A stretch of DNA of 64,000 nucleotides from Polynucleobacter wuianus. Its GTDB lineage: Bacteria > Pseudomonadota > Gammaproteobacteria > Burkholderiales > Burkholderiaceae. Below are positions 51,608-59,706 of this stretch, piece by piece. A program made the position numbers and the translations under genes. The first letter of the stretch is position 1. Each line of letters starts with the position of its first letter. Below the pieces are notes generated by a model. The model saw nothing but the letters and a program-made list of their open reading frames with translations, searched no databases and was not told the DNA's origin. The stretch is from NCBI RefSeq assembly GCF_001659725.1, contig NZ_CP015922.1, positions 1,550,001 to 1,614,000 of the forward strand, given 5' to 3'.

Positions 51608-52294
51608 GTGAAATTAAAAAATACCGGAAAAAAGAAGCGACTAGTCTTGCAAAAGACTGACATCATCAGCTTGGCTGATAAGGTGTACGCTGAGCTTGAG
51701 GAAATGATCGTCACTCTTCAATTTAAGCCGGGACAGATGCTTTCTGAGTCAGAGTTGGGCGAGATGCTTCAAGTCAGCAGAACGCCGATTGGAGAGGCTC
51801 TCCAACGATTAGCTAGGGAGGGATTAGTTAACATCCTTCCGCGTCGGGGAATTGTTGTCACCGAAATCAATATTGCTGATCAGTTAAAGCTTTTGGAATT
51901 TAGGTGTGTAGTATCTCGATTTGCTGCCGGATCTGCTGCAAGACGTTCAAGTGATGAAGAGCGTAAGCAAATGCAAGCAATTGCTGATCAGCTTTTGGGT
52001 GCAGTCAAAACAAGAGACGGTCATGCACTTTTGCAGGCTGATAAAGCTTTTCATGATCATTTTTCCACTTGCGTGAGAAATGAATTTGCATCTAGGGCAT
52101 TAGATTCTTTAGATTCTTTATCGCGGAGATTTTGGTTTGTTTATCATCAAAGCCAGGATGATGCGGAATCTGGAAAACTGCACGCAAACCTCGCTTTGGC
52201 AATCTCTAATGGCGACTCTAAAGCCGCTGAAAGGGCTTCGGATGAGTTATTTGAGAGTCTGGAAAAGTTTGTCCATCAAACACTAAAAAGATAG
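51608..52294 (+). CDS. GntR-family regulator with FCD domain
   Basis: A 228-residue regulator starting at GTG. The winged helix is near residues 22-90 (Leu-Ser-Glu-Ser-Glu-Leu-Gly then Ser-Arg-Thr-Pro-Ile-Gly-Glu-Ala-Leu-Gln-Arg-Leu), and the C-terminal all-helical FCD ligand domain follows, with Asp and His residues for a metal-carboxylate site (Asp-Lys-Ala-Phe-His-Asp-His-Phe). FCD regulators sense organic acids, which suits control of the haloacid genes by their substrate or product. The stop is 6 bp before the second 128-bp repeat. Confidence 0.9.
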   Translation: MKLKNTGKKKRLVLQKTDIISLADKVYAELEEMIVTLQFKPGQMLSESELGEMLQVSRTPIGEALQRLAREGLVNILPRRGIVVTEINIADQLKLLEFRCVVSRFAAGSAARRSSDEERKQMQAIADQLLGAVKTRDGHALLQADKAFHDHFSTCVRNEFASRALDSLDSLSRRFWFVYHQSQDDAESGKLHANLALAISNGDSKAAERASDELFESLEKFVHQTLKR

Positions 52295-52300
52295 TTTGAA

Positions 52301-52428
52301 GGCATAGTCCAGGGAGTAGTGAAAGCTACACAAACCGGAATCCTTTGGTCTCAGGTTCAAGTCCTGGTGGGCCCACCAGAAAAGCAAACCCTCATCAGAA
52401 ATGGTGGGGGTTTTGTCTTTTGAGCGTT
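52301..52428 (+). repeat. 128-bp direct repeat, copy 2 (tRNA/intron 3' fragment)
   Basis: Contains 38 nt of intron 3' end (52301-52338), the 40-nt tRNA 3' exon (52339-52378) and the terminator. It lacks the tRNA 5' exon and the intron core, so it cannot make a tRNA. Perfect identity with copy 1 implies a recent event or conversion between copies. Confidence 0.92.
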
Positions 52429-52592
52429 GCTTAAAGTAACGGTTAGCTACATATATAAAAGAACTTTGGGGCAACCAATTGTTAGATGGTTGCTCCAAAA
52501 ATCCTGTGGTTATGAAAACCAAAGAGTGAGCCAGTACTTCCTGTAAATCTATGAATTTGAATACGCGCCGACACTGACTACTTACAGAGTAT
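52424..52592. repeat. Structured repeat, copy 2 (diverged)
   Basis: Begins with the palindrome variant GCGTTGCTTAAAGTAACGG, then the hairpins GGGGCAACC ... GGTTGCTCC and TGGTT-ATG-AAAACCA, followed by AGAGTGAG, aligning along about 160 bp with 48284-48440 but with many substitutions. Stem sequences and the ATGGTTGCTCCAAAA segment are the best conserved parts. No tRNA follows it. Confidence 0.65.
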
Positions 52593-52706
52593 AAGACTTT
52601 AATTGACCTGGCTATCACTAAGCGCAAGTTTAAGCATTGATGAATTTAAAAGATGTGTTTAAATATAATCATCTGGGTCAAAATTTTACTAAATAAAGGG
52701 TAACCA

Positions 52707-52835
52707 GTGAACAACAGGGCAATTGAAACCAGAGATAAGTTAGCAAAAATATATTTTATATTTGGTGCTATTTTTATTGCTATTTTTTCAACAATATCAC
52801 TTTTAGCGTTATTTTTTTCAGCTCTAAATTTTTAG
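52707..52835 (+). CDS. Small single-span membrane protein, unknown function
   Basis: A 42-residue frame starting at GTG, preceded by AAAGGG. A polar N-terminus (Asn-Asn-Arg-Ala-Ile-Glu-Thr-Arg-Asp-Lys) leads to a long hydrophobic helix rich in Ile, Phe and Leu. Its surroundings are AT-rich and mostly non-coding. No family recognised; supported only by ribosome site and helix. Confidence 0.4.
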   Translation: MNNRAIETRDKLAKIYFIFGAIFIAIFSTISLLALFFSALNF

Positions 52836-52924
52836 AAATAGGCTGAAAATTAAGCCCTTTAGTGACTAAGGTTTGTGACAGCAAATAATTGCCGAGCACA
52901 ATCCTCCTGAGCTAGGGAATAATA

Positions 52925-53371
52925 TTAATCGCTGGAGTTTGCTGGAAATCTGCTGGAGGCATAGCGAACTAGGGCATTTGCAAGGGCCAAAATTAGGATT
53001 GTGACTCCTAGAATTAAGATTTGCACATCAGCCTCATGCTTTGTATTTGCTAAATCAATAATCAGTCTTGTCACTGCAGTTATAGCAACATAAATTAAGA
53101 ATCTGACTGGCATGTGATTGGTCTTAAAGTAAATTCCGACCATTGCACCAATTTCTAAAAAAATAAATAGCAATAAAAGATCTTCAATAGAAGCGGTACC
53201 TTTGTTGATCATCCCTAAAAAAGTATGAACCCCTGACCATACTGTTGCAGCACCAATTCCAAACAATGCAATACGATGAAATAAAGAGACAAATAAATTC
53301 CCAATAGGGTCAGAGATTTTCTCCAAGGAGATTTCAAGCTTAGAACTTTTATTTGTTGGCTTGGGTGACAT
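52925..53371 (-). CDS. PsiE-like phosphate-starvation-inducible membrane protein
   Basis: A 148-residue protein with four hydrophobic segments. Leu-Glu-Ile-Gly-Ala-Met-Val-Gly-Ile-Tyr-Phe followed by Pro-Val-Arg-Phe-Leu-Ile-Tyr-Val-Ala-Ile-Thr-Ala-Val-Thr-Arg resembles the PsiE family. In E. coli psiE is induced by phosphate starvation, but its function is unknown. It stands alone. No Pho box identified. Confidence 0.78.
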   Translation of the reverse strand: MSPKPTNKSSKLEISLEKISDPIGNLFVSLFHRIALFGIGAATVWSGVHTFLGMINKGTASIEDLLLLFIFLEIGAMVGIYFKTNHMPVRFLIYVAITAVTRLIIDLANTKHEADVQILILGVTILILALANALVRYASSRFPANSSD

Positions 53372-53532
53372 ATTTATTTTGGTAATTTTCTATGCTATTT
53401 GATTAATTCTATTCTGAGAATTTAAAAAACAAAAGAGCATTAGATCCCCCAGATTAGGCGACTTCTATCAAACTTCTGATTTCGTACAGAAACCACTTGA
53501 AGCTTACATGGATGAAATGATTATTTTTTTAT

Positions 53533-53886
53533 CTAGAATATCTTAGAAAGCCCCTCGTCAGCAATATTTAGAACATCCTCGGCCGTATTCGCTAATTTAC
53601 CTATACCATTTACTTCAACAAGAAAATATTTTAGTTGATGAATATAAATTCGCGCGCTAAAACTGTCCCTCTCATTGGAAAGAATTAAATCCAGATAAGC
53701 CTCATTCGAATTTGTGTCATATTTTTCTGTCAAACCTGAGGACGTAGCAATGGAGCTATTTTGCTTACTCAATTCTCTAAGCTTATCTATTAACTTCGTT
53801 ACTAAAATGACATACTCAGCATGTAGCGCAGGATTAGTAAACACCAAATCATCAACTGTGATTGTATGTAGTGTTTGTAGTGCCAT
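53533..53886 (-). CDS. Hypothetical protein
   Basis: A 117-residue soluble protein I do not recognise. The N-terminus (Leu-Gln-Thr-Leu-His-Thr-Ile-Thr-Val-Asp-Asp-Leu-Val-Phe) and a middle helix rich in Leu, Lys and Ser are seen; there is no Cys, no signal peptide and no membrane segment. It is isolated in an AT-richer stretch between PsiE and HiPIP genes, both more than 150 bp away. Confidence 0.6.
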   Translation of the reverse strand: MALQTLHTITVDDLVFTNPALHAEYVILVTKLIDKLRELSKQNSSIATSSGLTEKYDTNSNEAYLDLILSNERDSFSARIYIHQLKYFLVEVNGIGKLANTAEDVLNIADEGLSKIF

Positions 53887-54058
53887 TTTGAGCCTTACTA
53901 GATGCTGATTAATTTAATGCTATCTATTCTTTTTATTGCCGTGGTTTAAATTTCTAATTGAGCCTAAATGCTAAGCTGGCGATGTTGGCATTAATATTTA
54001 CTTAATATATGATCAAATGCGTAGTGATATGTTCATGTTAAATGCGATAGGAGTCAAG

Positions 54059-54364
54059 ATGAAAACTTCCAGACGCACCTTTATGACAATGTCTATTGCT
54101 GGCGTGACAGCGTTAGCTTTAAATAAACATGCTCAAGCCCAGGCAATGCTCTCTCCTACCGATCCTCAGGTGGTTGCGCTTGGCTACCATCCAGATGCAT
54201 CCAAAGTGGATAAGACTAAATTTCCAAAGTATGCCGCTCCACAAGCTTGTGGAAACTGCGCTCTGTATCAAGGAGGTACTGCAGCAACTGGTGGTTGCCC
54301 CTTGTATCCTGGTAAGCAAGTGTCTATTAAGGGTTGGTGCTCTGCATACAATAAAAAGGCATAG
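54059..54364 (+). CDS. High-potential iron-sulfur protein (HiPIP)
   Basis: A 101-residue precursor. The Tat signal Ser-Arg-Arg-Thr-Phe-Met is near residue 4, with processing near Ala-Gln-Ala (residue 24). The four cluster cysteines are seen in Cys-Gly-Asn-Cys, then Gly-Gly-Cys-Pro-Leu-Tyr-Pro-Gly and Gly-Trp-Cys-Ser-Ala-Tyr, the HiPIP spacing. The ATG at 54059 has TAGGAG upstream; a frame start at 54017 is not Tat-like. HiPIPs donate electrons to the photosynthetic reaction centre in several purple bacteria, and this gene lies at the edge of the photosynthesis cluster. Confidence 0.92.
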   Translation: MKTSRRTFMTMSIAGVTALALNKHAQAQAMLSPTDPQVVALGYHPDASKVDKTKFPKYAAPQACGNCALYQGGTAATGGCPLYPGKQVSIKGWCSAYNKKA

Positions 54365-54508
54365 GTCAAGCCTTTGCTGGCGCCATCAAAGAGGTACACA
54401 TACCTCTAATGCGAGGTTATTGACTTTATGCCAATAAATCTTAGAATGAACTTTGAAGTCCCTACATTTCCAATTTGTCTCCCCATGCGGGCGATTTTTT
54501 TGTCACTC

Positions 54509-55450
54509 TCAAGCTAGCCAGTCACGTGGTTTTAGATAGTAGTCATATAGTCTGGCCTCTGGTGTGCCTGGTTTGGGCTGCCAGTTGTACCACCACTGAA
54601 CTACAGGAGGCATCGACATCAGGATGGATTCAGTTCGGCCACCAGAGTGCAGACCGAAGATTGTGCCGCGATCAAAGATGAGGTTGTATTCCACATAACG
54701 GCCACGACGGTATTCTTGGAAAGACTTCTCTTGCGGGGTAAAAGCATCTTTGCAGCGTCGCTCTACTATTGGTAGATAGGCATTAATAAAGGCATCACCA
54801 ACGGCGCGTGTCATTGCAAAGCTTTTTTCAAAGCCTAGCTCATTAAAATCATCAAAGAAAACACCGCCAATACCACGCGGTTCTTCACGATGTTTTAAGT
54901 AAAAGTATTCGTCACACCATTTTTTAAAGCGTGGGTAAAGCTCTTTTCCAAATGGATCTAGGGCATCTTTAGCGGTTTGATGGAAGTGTTTGCAGTCTTC
55001 ATCCACGCCATAATAGGGAGTTAAGTCAAAGCCTCCCCCAAACCACCATACGGGCTCTTTGTCTGGCGCTTGCGCTATAAAGCAGCGCACATTCATATGG
55101 GTAGTGGGTGCCTTGGGATTGTTGGGGTGGAATACTAAGGAAACACCCATCGCTTCAAAGCTACGACCAGCCACTTCAGGGCGATGGTGTGAGGCAGAGG
55201 GTGGCATTTGATCACCACGTACATGAGAAAAGCCTACGCCACCTTTTTCAAGAATATTGCCACCATCCAAAATGCAGGTGCGACCATAGCCTTTGAGTTT
55301 GCTATCTTCAGGCTTATGCCATTCATCGGCAACAAAGGCCTTGCCATCTAGAGCACTCATTGCGCTCGTGATGCGATCTTGCAGTCCTAGAAAATATTCT
55401 TTTAGGGTTGCGATATCGATTTGAGTGTGTTGATCTTGATTTTTAGGCAT
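54509..55450 (-). CDS. hemF: Oxygen-dependent coproporphyrinogen III oxidase
   Basis: A 313-residue aerobic coproporphyrinogen oxidase, converting coproporphyrinogen III to protoporphyrinogen IX with O2. Strong family blocks are Pro-Thr-Thr-His-Met-Asn-Val-Arg, Trp-Trp-Phe-Gly-Gly-Gly-Phe-Asp-Leu-Thr-Pro-Tyr-Tyr and Arg-Gly-Thr-Ile-Phe-Gly-Leu. It overlaps the ABC exporter gene by 8 bp on the minus strand. It feeds both heme and bacteriochlorophyll synthesis, fitting its place here. Whether another hemF exists outside the window cannot be told. Confidence 0.95.
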   Translation of the reverse strand: MPKNQDQHTQIDIATLKEYFLGLQDRITSAMSALDGKAFVADEWHKPEDSKLKGYGRTCILDGGNILEKGGVGFSHVRGDQMPPSASHHRPEVAGRSFEAMGVSLVFHPNNPKAPTTHMNVRCFIAQAPDKEPVWWFGGGFDLTPYYGVDEDCKHFHQTAKDALDPFGKELYPRFKKWCDEYFYLKHREEPRGIGGVFFDDFNELGFEKSFAMTRAVGDAFINAYLPIVERRCKDAFTPQEKSFQEYRRGRYVEYNLIFDRGTIFGLHSGGRTESILMSMPPVVQWWYNWQPKPGTPEARLYDYYLKPRDWLA

Positions 55451-57212
55451 CAGTAAATTGCAGCTTAGCTAGATGTGAGTAAAGACCTTCATTATTTACA
55501 AGTGAAGAGTGGGTACCAATTTCCACAATTCGACCATTCTCCATGACAACAATTCTGTCAGCTTTTTTGACAGTCGCCAGTCTATGTGCAATGACTATGG
55601 TTGTTCTGCCTTTCATTGCCTCTTCGAGTGCTTGTTGTACCAGTCTTTCCGACTCTGCATCTAGGGAGCTAGTAGCCTCATCTAATAAAAGTAATGGTGG
55701 ATTTTTTAGCAAGGCTCTTGCTATGGCAATTCGTTGTTTTTGACCGCCAGATAGCCTGACACCTCGGTCACCTAAGAATGTGCTGTATCCATCCGGCAAC
55801 TTGGATACAAATTCATCGACAAAGGCAATCTTAGACGCCTTAATTACATCCTGATCGCTTGCATTTTCATCGCCATAGCGAATATTTTCTAATGCATTTT
55901 CAGAAAAGATGCTGATATCTTGAGGTACCACTCCAATGAGTTTGCGTAAATCATCTAATTTATAGTTTTTTATATCAACACCATCAAAAGAAATGCTACC
56001 TGACTGAGGATCATAAAATCTCTGTATTAATTTAAATAAGGTTGTTTTACCTGAACCCGATGGACCTACAATCGCAATTTTTTCTCCAGCCTGAATATTT
56101 AGAGAAATGTCTGTAAGTACATTTGTTGGAATGGATTGGTAGTGAAAGCTTAATCCTTGGATGTTAATGCTGATAGCTTTATTAGCTGATGAAGGAGGAA
56201 TAAAGGGTTCTTTAGGATTTTGTACTTGTGACTCGATGCTTAATAGCTCTAAAAGTCTATCGCCAGCACCAATCGCTCTTTGTGAGTCGCCAAGAACCTC
56301 TGAAAGAGCTGCTATAGAGCCTGCAACAATTACTGCATACAAGAAAAACTGGGTTAGTTCACCACCAGACATCTCCTGGTTGCTGACTGCATAAGCGCCA
56401 AGCCACAACACGGTGATGATGCTGGTAAAGCCCAAGAGTATGGCAACAAAAGTAAGCTTGCCACGAGCTGCACTCCTAATTTTTGAGGCCAAAAATGAAG
56501 CTTCAACAGATGTGTTAAATGCTCGGATTTCTTTTTGTTCATTTGCAAACGACTGAACAGTAAGAATGGCATTTATTTTTTCACCTGCTATTGCAGAGGC
56601 CAGCGCAATTTTATCCTGTGAATTTCTGGATAGCTTCCGAACTTTTTTACCCATCACCATGATGGGTACTACGGTTAATAATAGGGTAGCAAGAATGAGT
56701 AAGGACAATTTAATGCTGGTAATAAACATCATTGTCATCCCGCCAAGCAGCAGAAATAAATTTCTCACCGCCATGGAAATGCTTGTACCTATTAGGATTT
56801 GAACTATTGAAGTGTCGTTATTAATCCGAGAGAGAAGTTCGCCACTTTGTTGTGTTTCGAAGAACTCTGGACTTTGTAAGATGATATGTGAGTAGACTGC
56901 TTTCCGAATATCACAAGTGACTCTTTCCCCTAGCCAGGAGACGATGTAGTAACGCAGTGCACTAGCAAATGCAAGCACAAACGCAGCTGCAAAAAGATTA
57001 ATGAAGGTTAGGTTAATTTGCTCATGGCTTATATCGCTAAATCCTAGATCAATGATCTTCCTAAAACAAAGTGGTACTACTAAAGTTGCTGACGCAGCAA
57101 GAATAAGACTTGTTGCAGCAATTATTAGCTGTTTTTTATAAGGCCTTAAAAAAGGTAAAAATGACTTTATTGAGTTAAGTTTTTTTGAGTTTTGAATTTC
57201 TTTTTCAGTCAT
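55443..57212 (-). CDS. ABC exporter, fused membrane and ATPase domains
   Basis: A 589-residue half-transporter. Six helices (about 25-310) precede an ATPase domain with Walker A Gly-Pro-Ser-Gly-Ser-Gly-Lys-Thr near residue 385, signature Leu-Ser-Gly-Gly-Gln-Lys-Gln-Arg, Walker B Leu-Leu-Leu-Leu-Asp-Glu-Ala-Thr and a switch His. The sequence resembles lipid/multidrug exporters of the MsbA/BmrA kind. It overlaps hemF, so porphyrin or other intermediate transport is imaginable, but no residue shows this. Confidence 0.9.
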   Translation of the reverse strand: MTEKEIQNSKKLNSIKSFLPFLRPYKKQLIIAATSLILAASATLVVPLCFRKIIDLGFSDISHEQINLTFINLFAAAFVLAFASALRYYIVSWLGERVTCDIRKAVYSHIILQSPEFFETQQSGELLSRINNDTSIVQILIGTSISMAVRNLFLLLGGMTMMFITSIKLSLLILATLLLTVVPIMVMGKKVRKLSRNSQDKIALASAIAGEKINAILTVQSFANEQKEIRAFNTSVEASFLASKIRSAARGKLTFVAILLGFTSIITVLWLGAYAVSNQEMSGGELTQFFLYAVIVAGSIAALSEVLGDSQRAIGAGDRLLELLSIESQVQNPKEPFIPPSSANKAISINIQGLSFHYQSIPTNVLTDISLNIQAGEKIAIVGPSGSGKTTLFKLIQRFYDPQSGSISFDGVDIKNYKLDDLRKLIGVVPQDISIFSENALENIRYGDENASDQDVIKASKIAFVDEFVSKLPDGYSTFLGDRGVRLSGGQKQRIAIARALLKNPPLLLLDEATSSLDAESERLVQQALEEAMKGRTTIVIAHRLATVKKADRIVVMENGRIVEIGTHSSLVNNEGLYSHLAKLQFTDA

Positions 57213-57354
57213 AAGCCATTTTTTATTGCTTTATTGCATTGTTATTGAGGATTTATCTTATTTTAAAGGGGGTGCTTGACTATTAAATATAGCTGTTATG
57301 TAATGGCCTTGCAGAAGTTATCTTACATAGATTCAGTAATTCAGAGGCATTTTT

Positions 57355-57591
57355 ATGAGAAAAAAGAAGTCTGATAATTTGCCTTATCCGCTATTGGTAG
57401 ATGCAGAAAAAAAATATTACTGGTGCGCCTGCGGTTTGAGCGATGCACAACCTCTGTGCAATGGCTCTCATGCGAGTGATACAGCTCAGCCTATTGAGTT
57501 TTCAGAGATGCAAAGCAAAACCGTCTACTTGTGTGGATGTAAGCACACCAAAACACCGCCTTATTGCGATGGTAGCCATGCTGATCTCTAA
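57355..57591 (+). CDS. CDGSH iron-sulfur protein with two motifs
   Basis: A 78-residue protein with two CDGSH-type 2Fe-2S sites: Cys-x-Cys ... Cys-Asn-Gly-Ser-His near residues 23-39 and Cys-x-Cys ... Cys-Asp-Gly-Ser-His near residues 62-75. Tandem forms bind two clusters as monomers (mitoNEET relatives). The function in bacteria is open (electron or cluster transfer). It stands between the divergent ABC exporter and convergent hemC. Confidence 0.9.
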   Translation: MRKKKSDNLPYPLLVDAEKKYYWCACGLSDAQPLCNGSHASDTAQPIEFSEMQSKTVYLCGCKHTKTPPYCDGSHADL

Positions 57592-57604
57592 TTAGACAAG
57601 CGCT

Positions 57605-58582
57605 TTACTTGCTCACATTAGGAATTAAATCTGCTGCACCCTGCGCTAACAAATTCTTTGCTACTGCAAGCCCCAAGGCTTCTGCATCCTCAACCGACCT
57701 TACTTGTGCAGTGCCATTTGCTAAGCAAATTGCTTTTCCATCAACACTCGCTACAAAGGAGCGAATGTTCATTTGATTCTGATCCCATACAGCATGAGCT
57801 GCTAACGGCACTTCGCATGATCCACCCAACTGGCGAGAGACCATACGCTCAGCAGATACTGCAAACAAAGTGGGTAAGTCATTTAATGGGGCAAGCCATT
57901 GTTTAATATTGGGATGCTTACTTAAGGTCTCGATACCTAAGGCGCCTTGACCTGCAGCAGGGGTGTATGGGTCGTATGGCAAGAACGCCCGTATACGTGA
58001 TTCGAGCCCCAAGCGCTTTAATCCAGCAGCGGCCAAAATAATGGCTTGGTACTCACCCTTATCTAACTTGCTCATACGGGTATCTAAATTACCACGTAAT
58101 GGCTCAATCCTGAGATGCGGAAATTTGGCACGTAGCACAGACTCACGTCTAAGACTTGAGGTACCTACGATCGCGCCGTGAGGGAGATCCTCAAGACTTG
58201 CATAATCATTCGAGACGAATGCATCGCGCGCATCTTCTCTAGCCATGACACAAGAAAGATCAAATCCCTCGGGCATCACCATGGGAACATCTTTTAGGGA
58301 ATGCACTGCTAGGTCTGCACGGCCATCCTCGAGAGCGGTTTCGAGCTCTTTGACAAAAAGGCCTTTGCCACCCACTTTAGAGAGCGCTCTGTCCAAAATC
58401 TGGTCCCCACGGGTAGTCATCCCCAAAATCTGGACATCACAGCCTGGATAGAGCTTTTTAAGGCAATCCCGGACGTGCTCAGCCTGCCACATAGCGAGGC
58501 GACTTTCTCGGGAGGCGATAACGAGGCGCTTTGGGGCTGTCAAAGATGAAGAGATAGGGTTAAAACTCAGGGTTTGCGACAT
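57605..58582 (-). CDS. hemC: Hydroxymethylbilane synthase (porphobilinogen deaminase)
   Basis: A 325-residue enzyme joining four porphobilinogens into the linear tetrapyrrole. Seen: Ala-Ser-Arg-Glu-Ser-Arg-Leu-Ala near residue 24, His-Ser-Leu-Lys-Asp-Val-Pro near residue 96, Gly-Thr-Ser-Ser-Leu-Arg-Arg, and the cofactor Cys in Gly-Gly-Ser-Cys-Glu-Val-Pro near residue 255. Divergent from bchI, it supplies precursor for heme and bacteriochlorophyll. Full length. Confidence 0.95.
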   Translation of the reverse strand: MSQTLSFNPISSSLTAPKRLVIASRESRLAMWQAEHVRDCLKKLYPGCDVQILGMTTRGDQILDRALSKVGGKGLFVKELETALEDGRADLAVHSLKDVPMVMPEGFDLSCVMAREDARDAFVSNDYASLEDLPHGAIVGTSSLRRESVLRAKFPHLRIEPLRGNLDTRMSKLDKGEYQAIILAAAGLKRLGLESRIRAFLPYDPYTPAAGQGALGIETLSKHPNIKQWLAPLNDLPTLFAVSAERMVSRQLGGSCEVPLAAHAVWDQNQMNIRSFVASVDGKAICLANGTAQVRSVEDAEALGLAVAKNLLAQGAADLIPNVSK

Positions 58583-58671
58583 GGCAATCTGCTCAAAGCG
58601 TTAATAACATCTGGTTAAACTGAGCTAAATTTAACCTATATTTTAATTTGAATGATTTATGTAGGACGTCA

Positions 58672-59706
58672 ATGACTATCACCTTCCCCTTTACCGCCAT
58701 TGTTGCGCAATCAGAAATGAAGCTGGCAATCGCCCTTTGCACGATTGACTCTTCGTTAGGCGGTGTTCTTATTTTTGGAGATCGTGGAACAGGTAAGTCC
58801 ACCACCATTAGATCCTTAGCCTCCTTGCTTCCTACGATGAAATCAGTGGTTGGCTGTAACTATCATTGCGATCCAGATGCTAAAAGCCTTTGCTCTGAAT
58901 GTGAGTTCAAAAAGAGTGCGGGACATAAGCTAAGGTCCGAAAATATTTCTGTTCCAGTAGTAGATTTGCCGCTTGGGTCTACAGAAGATAGAGTTGTAGG
59001 TGCTTTGGATATTGAGAAAGCCTTGACCCAAGGCATCAAATCCTTCGAGCCTGGCCTGCTTGCAAAGGCTAATCGAGGATATCTTTATATCGATGAGGTC
59101 AATTTACTTGAAGATCACTTAGTTGATTTGCTAATTGATGTAGCTGCTTCTGGTGAAAATATTATTGAACGTGAGGGATTGAGTATTCGACATCCGGCTA
59201 GGTTCGTTCTTATTGGAAGCGGTAATCCGGAGGAGGGGGAGTTGCGACCGCAAATGCTTGACCGTTTTGGACTATCTATAGAGGTAAAAACACCTACTGA
59301 TTTTAAAGAACGGATTGAGATTATAAAAAGACGAGATGAGTTCGAGCGGAATCCAGAAAAATTTATTGCTAAGTGGGAAGGGTCAGAAGAAGACTTTAAG
59401 AAGCAGATCATGAAGTCGAAGAAGCTTCTGGATAAAGTGGAGGTAGATGATCAATTGCTTGAGTCTGCCACTAAGCTTTGCGCTCATCTTGGCACTGACG
59501 GCCTAAGAGGTGAGCTTACCTTGCTTAGAGGTGTCAGAGCATTAGCTGCTTTTGAGGGTAAGAAAAAAGCGAATCTGAACCATTTAAAGAAAATTGCGCC
59601 AATAGCGCTTGGGCATAGATTGCGTCGTAATCCACTTGACGATAGCAATTCAAAAATTCGTATTGAGCGTGCAATGCAAGAATTCTTTGCTAGTACTGAA
59701 AAGTGA
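58672..59706 (+). CDS. bchI: Magnesium chelatase subunit BchI (AAA+ ATPase)
   Basis: A 344-residue AAA+ subunit of Mg-chelatase, the first committed step of bacteriochlorophyll synthesis. Walker A is Gly-Asp-Arg-Gly-Thr-Gly-Lys-Ser-Thr at 36-44 and Walker B is Leu-Tyr-Ile-Asp-Glu-Val-Asn. The chosen ATG has AGGA six bases upstream; a Met eight residues earlier has no ribosome site. It overlaps bchD by 4 bp (GTGA). Forms a hexamer with BchD; the BchH subunit gene is outside the window. Confidence 0.95.
   Translation: MTITFPFTAIVAQSEMKLAIALCTIDSSLGGVLIFGDRGTGKSTTIRSLASLLPTMKSVVGCNYHCDPDAKSLCSECEFKKSAGHKLRSENISVPVVDLPLGSTEDRVVGALDIEKALTQGIKSFEPGLLAKANRGYLYIDEVNLLEDHLVDLLIDVAASGENIIEREGLSIRHPARFVLIGSGNPEEGELRPQMLDRFGLSIEVKTPTDFKERIEIIKRRDEFERNPEKFIAKWEGSEEDFKKQIMKSKKLLDKVEVDDQLLESATKLCAHLGTDGLRGELTLLRGVRALAAFEGKKKANLNHLKKIAPIALGHRLRRNPLDDSNSKIRIERAMQEFFASTEK

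Larger units (their letters stand above)
48983..52428 (+). mobile_element. Small genomic island at the tRNA/intron site (haloacid cassette)
   Basis: A 3.4-kb segment bracketed by the 128-bp direct repeats, with the intact tRNA on the left and a 3' fragment on the right, the classic footprint of integration at a tRNA 3' end. It carries three + strand genes: haloacid dehalogenase, MHS permease and GntR regulator. No integrase or excisionase is present, so it is either a relic, moved in trans, or arose by another duplication route. Confidence 0.75.

Noticed and set aside
52339..52378. A second tRNA gene
   Set aside because: Only the 3' exon is present; the 5' half and anticodon are missing, so it is the repeat fragment, not a tRNA.
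52283..52627. Minus-strand frame of 114 codons across the second tRNA/intron repeat
   Set aside because: It is the antisense of the tRNA fragment, terminator and hairpin repeat, and has no protein-like composition. Phrases resembling a common spurious protein arise from tRNA antisense.
58583..58671. PpsR box between hemC and bchI
   Set aside because: A TGT is followed at the right distance by ACT instead of ACA, so the motif fails.
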